From Clostridium sp. SCN 57-10 (GTDB lineage: Bacteria; Bacillota; Clostridia; Oscillospirales; Butyricicoccaceae), in the NCBI GenBank assembly GCA_001725215.1, contig MEFT01000094.1, forward strand, positions 6,079-12,515: a stretch of 6,437 bases of DNA. The letters run 5' to 3'. The notes under the pieces were generated by a model. That model worked only from the letters and a program-made list of their open reading frames with translations, was not told the origin of the DNA and ran no database searches. How positions within the stretch are numbered: the first letter of the stretch is position 1; every line of letters begins with the position of its first letter. Below are positions 5,724-6,437 of the stretch, piece after piece. A program made the position numbers and the translations under genes.

Positions 5724-5743
5724 CAGGTGGCGAAAGCCGCCTG
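5724..5743 (+). promoter_or_regulatory. GNRA-capped hairpin at the 5' end of the gdhA mRNA
   Basis: CAGGUGGC (5724-5731) pairs with GCCGCCUG (5736-5743) over 8 bp, seven Watson-Crick and one internal G-U, closed by a GAAA tetraloop (5732-5735). It coincides with the predicted transcription start, so it would sit at or within a few bases of the 5' end. Such 5' terminal stems are known to protect bacterial mRNAs from decay. The G-U pair makes the structure better as RNA than as DNA symmetry, which favours an RNA role. No U-run follows, so it is not a terminator. It leaves the GGAGG site, 34 nt downstream, unpaired. Confidence 0.65.
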
Positions 5744-5788
5744 TATGACGAAATCATTGCACACCCAATAAATATGTGGAGGTTGTAA

Positions 5789-6437
<649 letters not shown>

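Noticed and set aside
5745..5771. Eight-codon leader peptide (MTKSLHTQ) upstream of gdhA
   Set aside because: It has no ribosome binding site, no run of a regulatory amino acid, and no terminator/antiterminator pair follows; chance is the simpler explanation.

Overview
The window looks like chromosomal DNA from a GC-rich member of the Clostridia (Firmicutes), possibly an Oscillospirales- or Christensenellales-type gut anaerobe. This rests on strong AGGAGG-type ribosome binding sites, a short glutamate 5-kinase without a PUA domain, a glutamate dehydrogenase whose catalytic residues line up one position off the Clostridium symbiosum enzyme, and a XpaC/TelA gene pair of the kind found in Firmicutes. 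The taxonomic placement is inference; no marker gene is present. The coding DNA is clearly GC-rich and the one large intergenic region is clearly more AT-rich.

Layout: six genes lie on the minus strand and read leftward from a divergent promoter region at about 5403-5791. In transcription order they are proB (5402-4605), proA (4612-3368), an XpaC-family membrane protein (3316-2627), a TelA-family protein (2630-1500), a LemA-like protein (1448-891) and a secreted or membrane-anchored TPM-domain protein (881 to beyond the left edge). Junctions are tight: 8-nt overlap, 51-nt gap, 4-nt ATGA overlap, 51-nt gap, 9-nt gap. No intrinsic terminator is visible between them, so one long transcript is possible. 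On the plus strand gdhA starts at 5792 and runs off the right edge.

Function: gdhA (2-oxoglutarate plus ammonia to or from glutamate) is divergent from proBA (glutamate to glutamate-5-semialdehyde, the proline precursor), so the region forms a small glutamate/proline node. Downstream of proBA is a four-gene envelope-associated cassette (XpaC, TelA, LemA, TPM) whose biochemical role is poorly understood.

The intergenic region holds a well-formed sigma-70-type promoter for each direction and an unusual density of symmetric elements: a 16-bp perfect palindrome in the proB leader, a 10-bp inverted repeat straddling the proB -10 box, a 12-bp palindrome between the promoters, and a GNRA-capped 8-bp hairpin at the predicted 5' end of the gdhA mRNA. 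These are the best candidates for undescribed regulation here. No mobile element, CRISPR array, tRNA or rRNA was seen.
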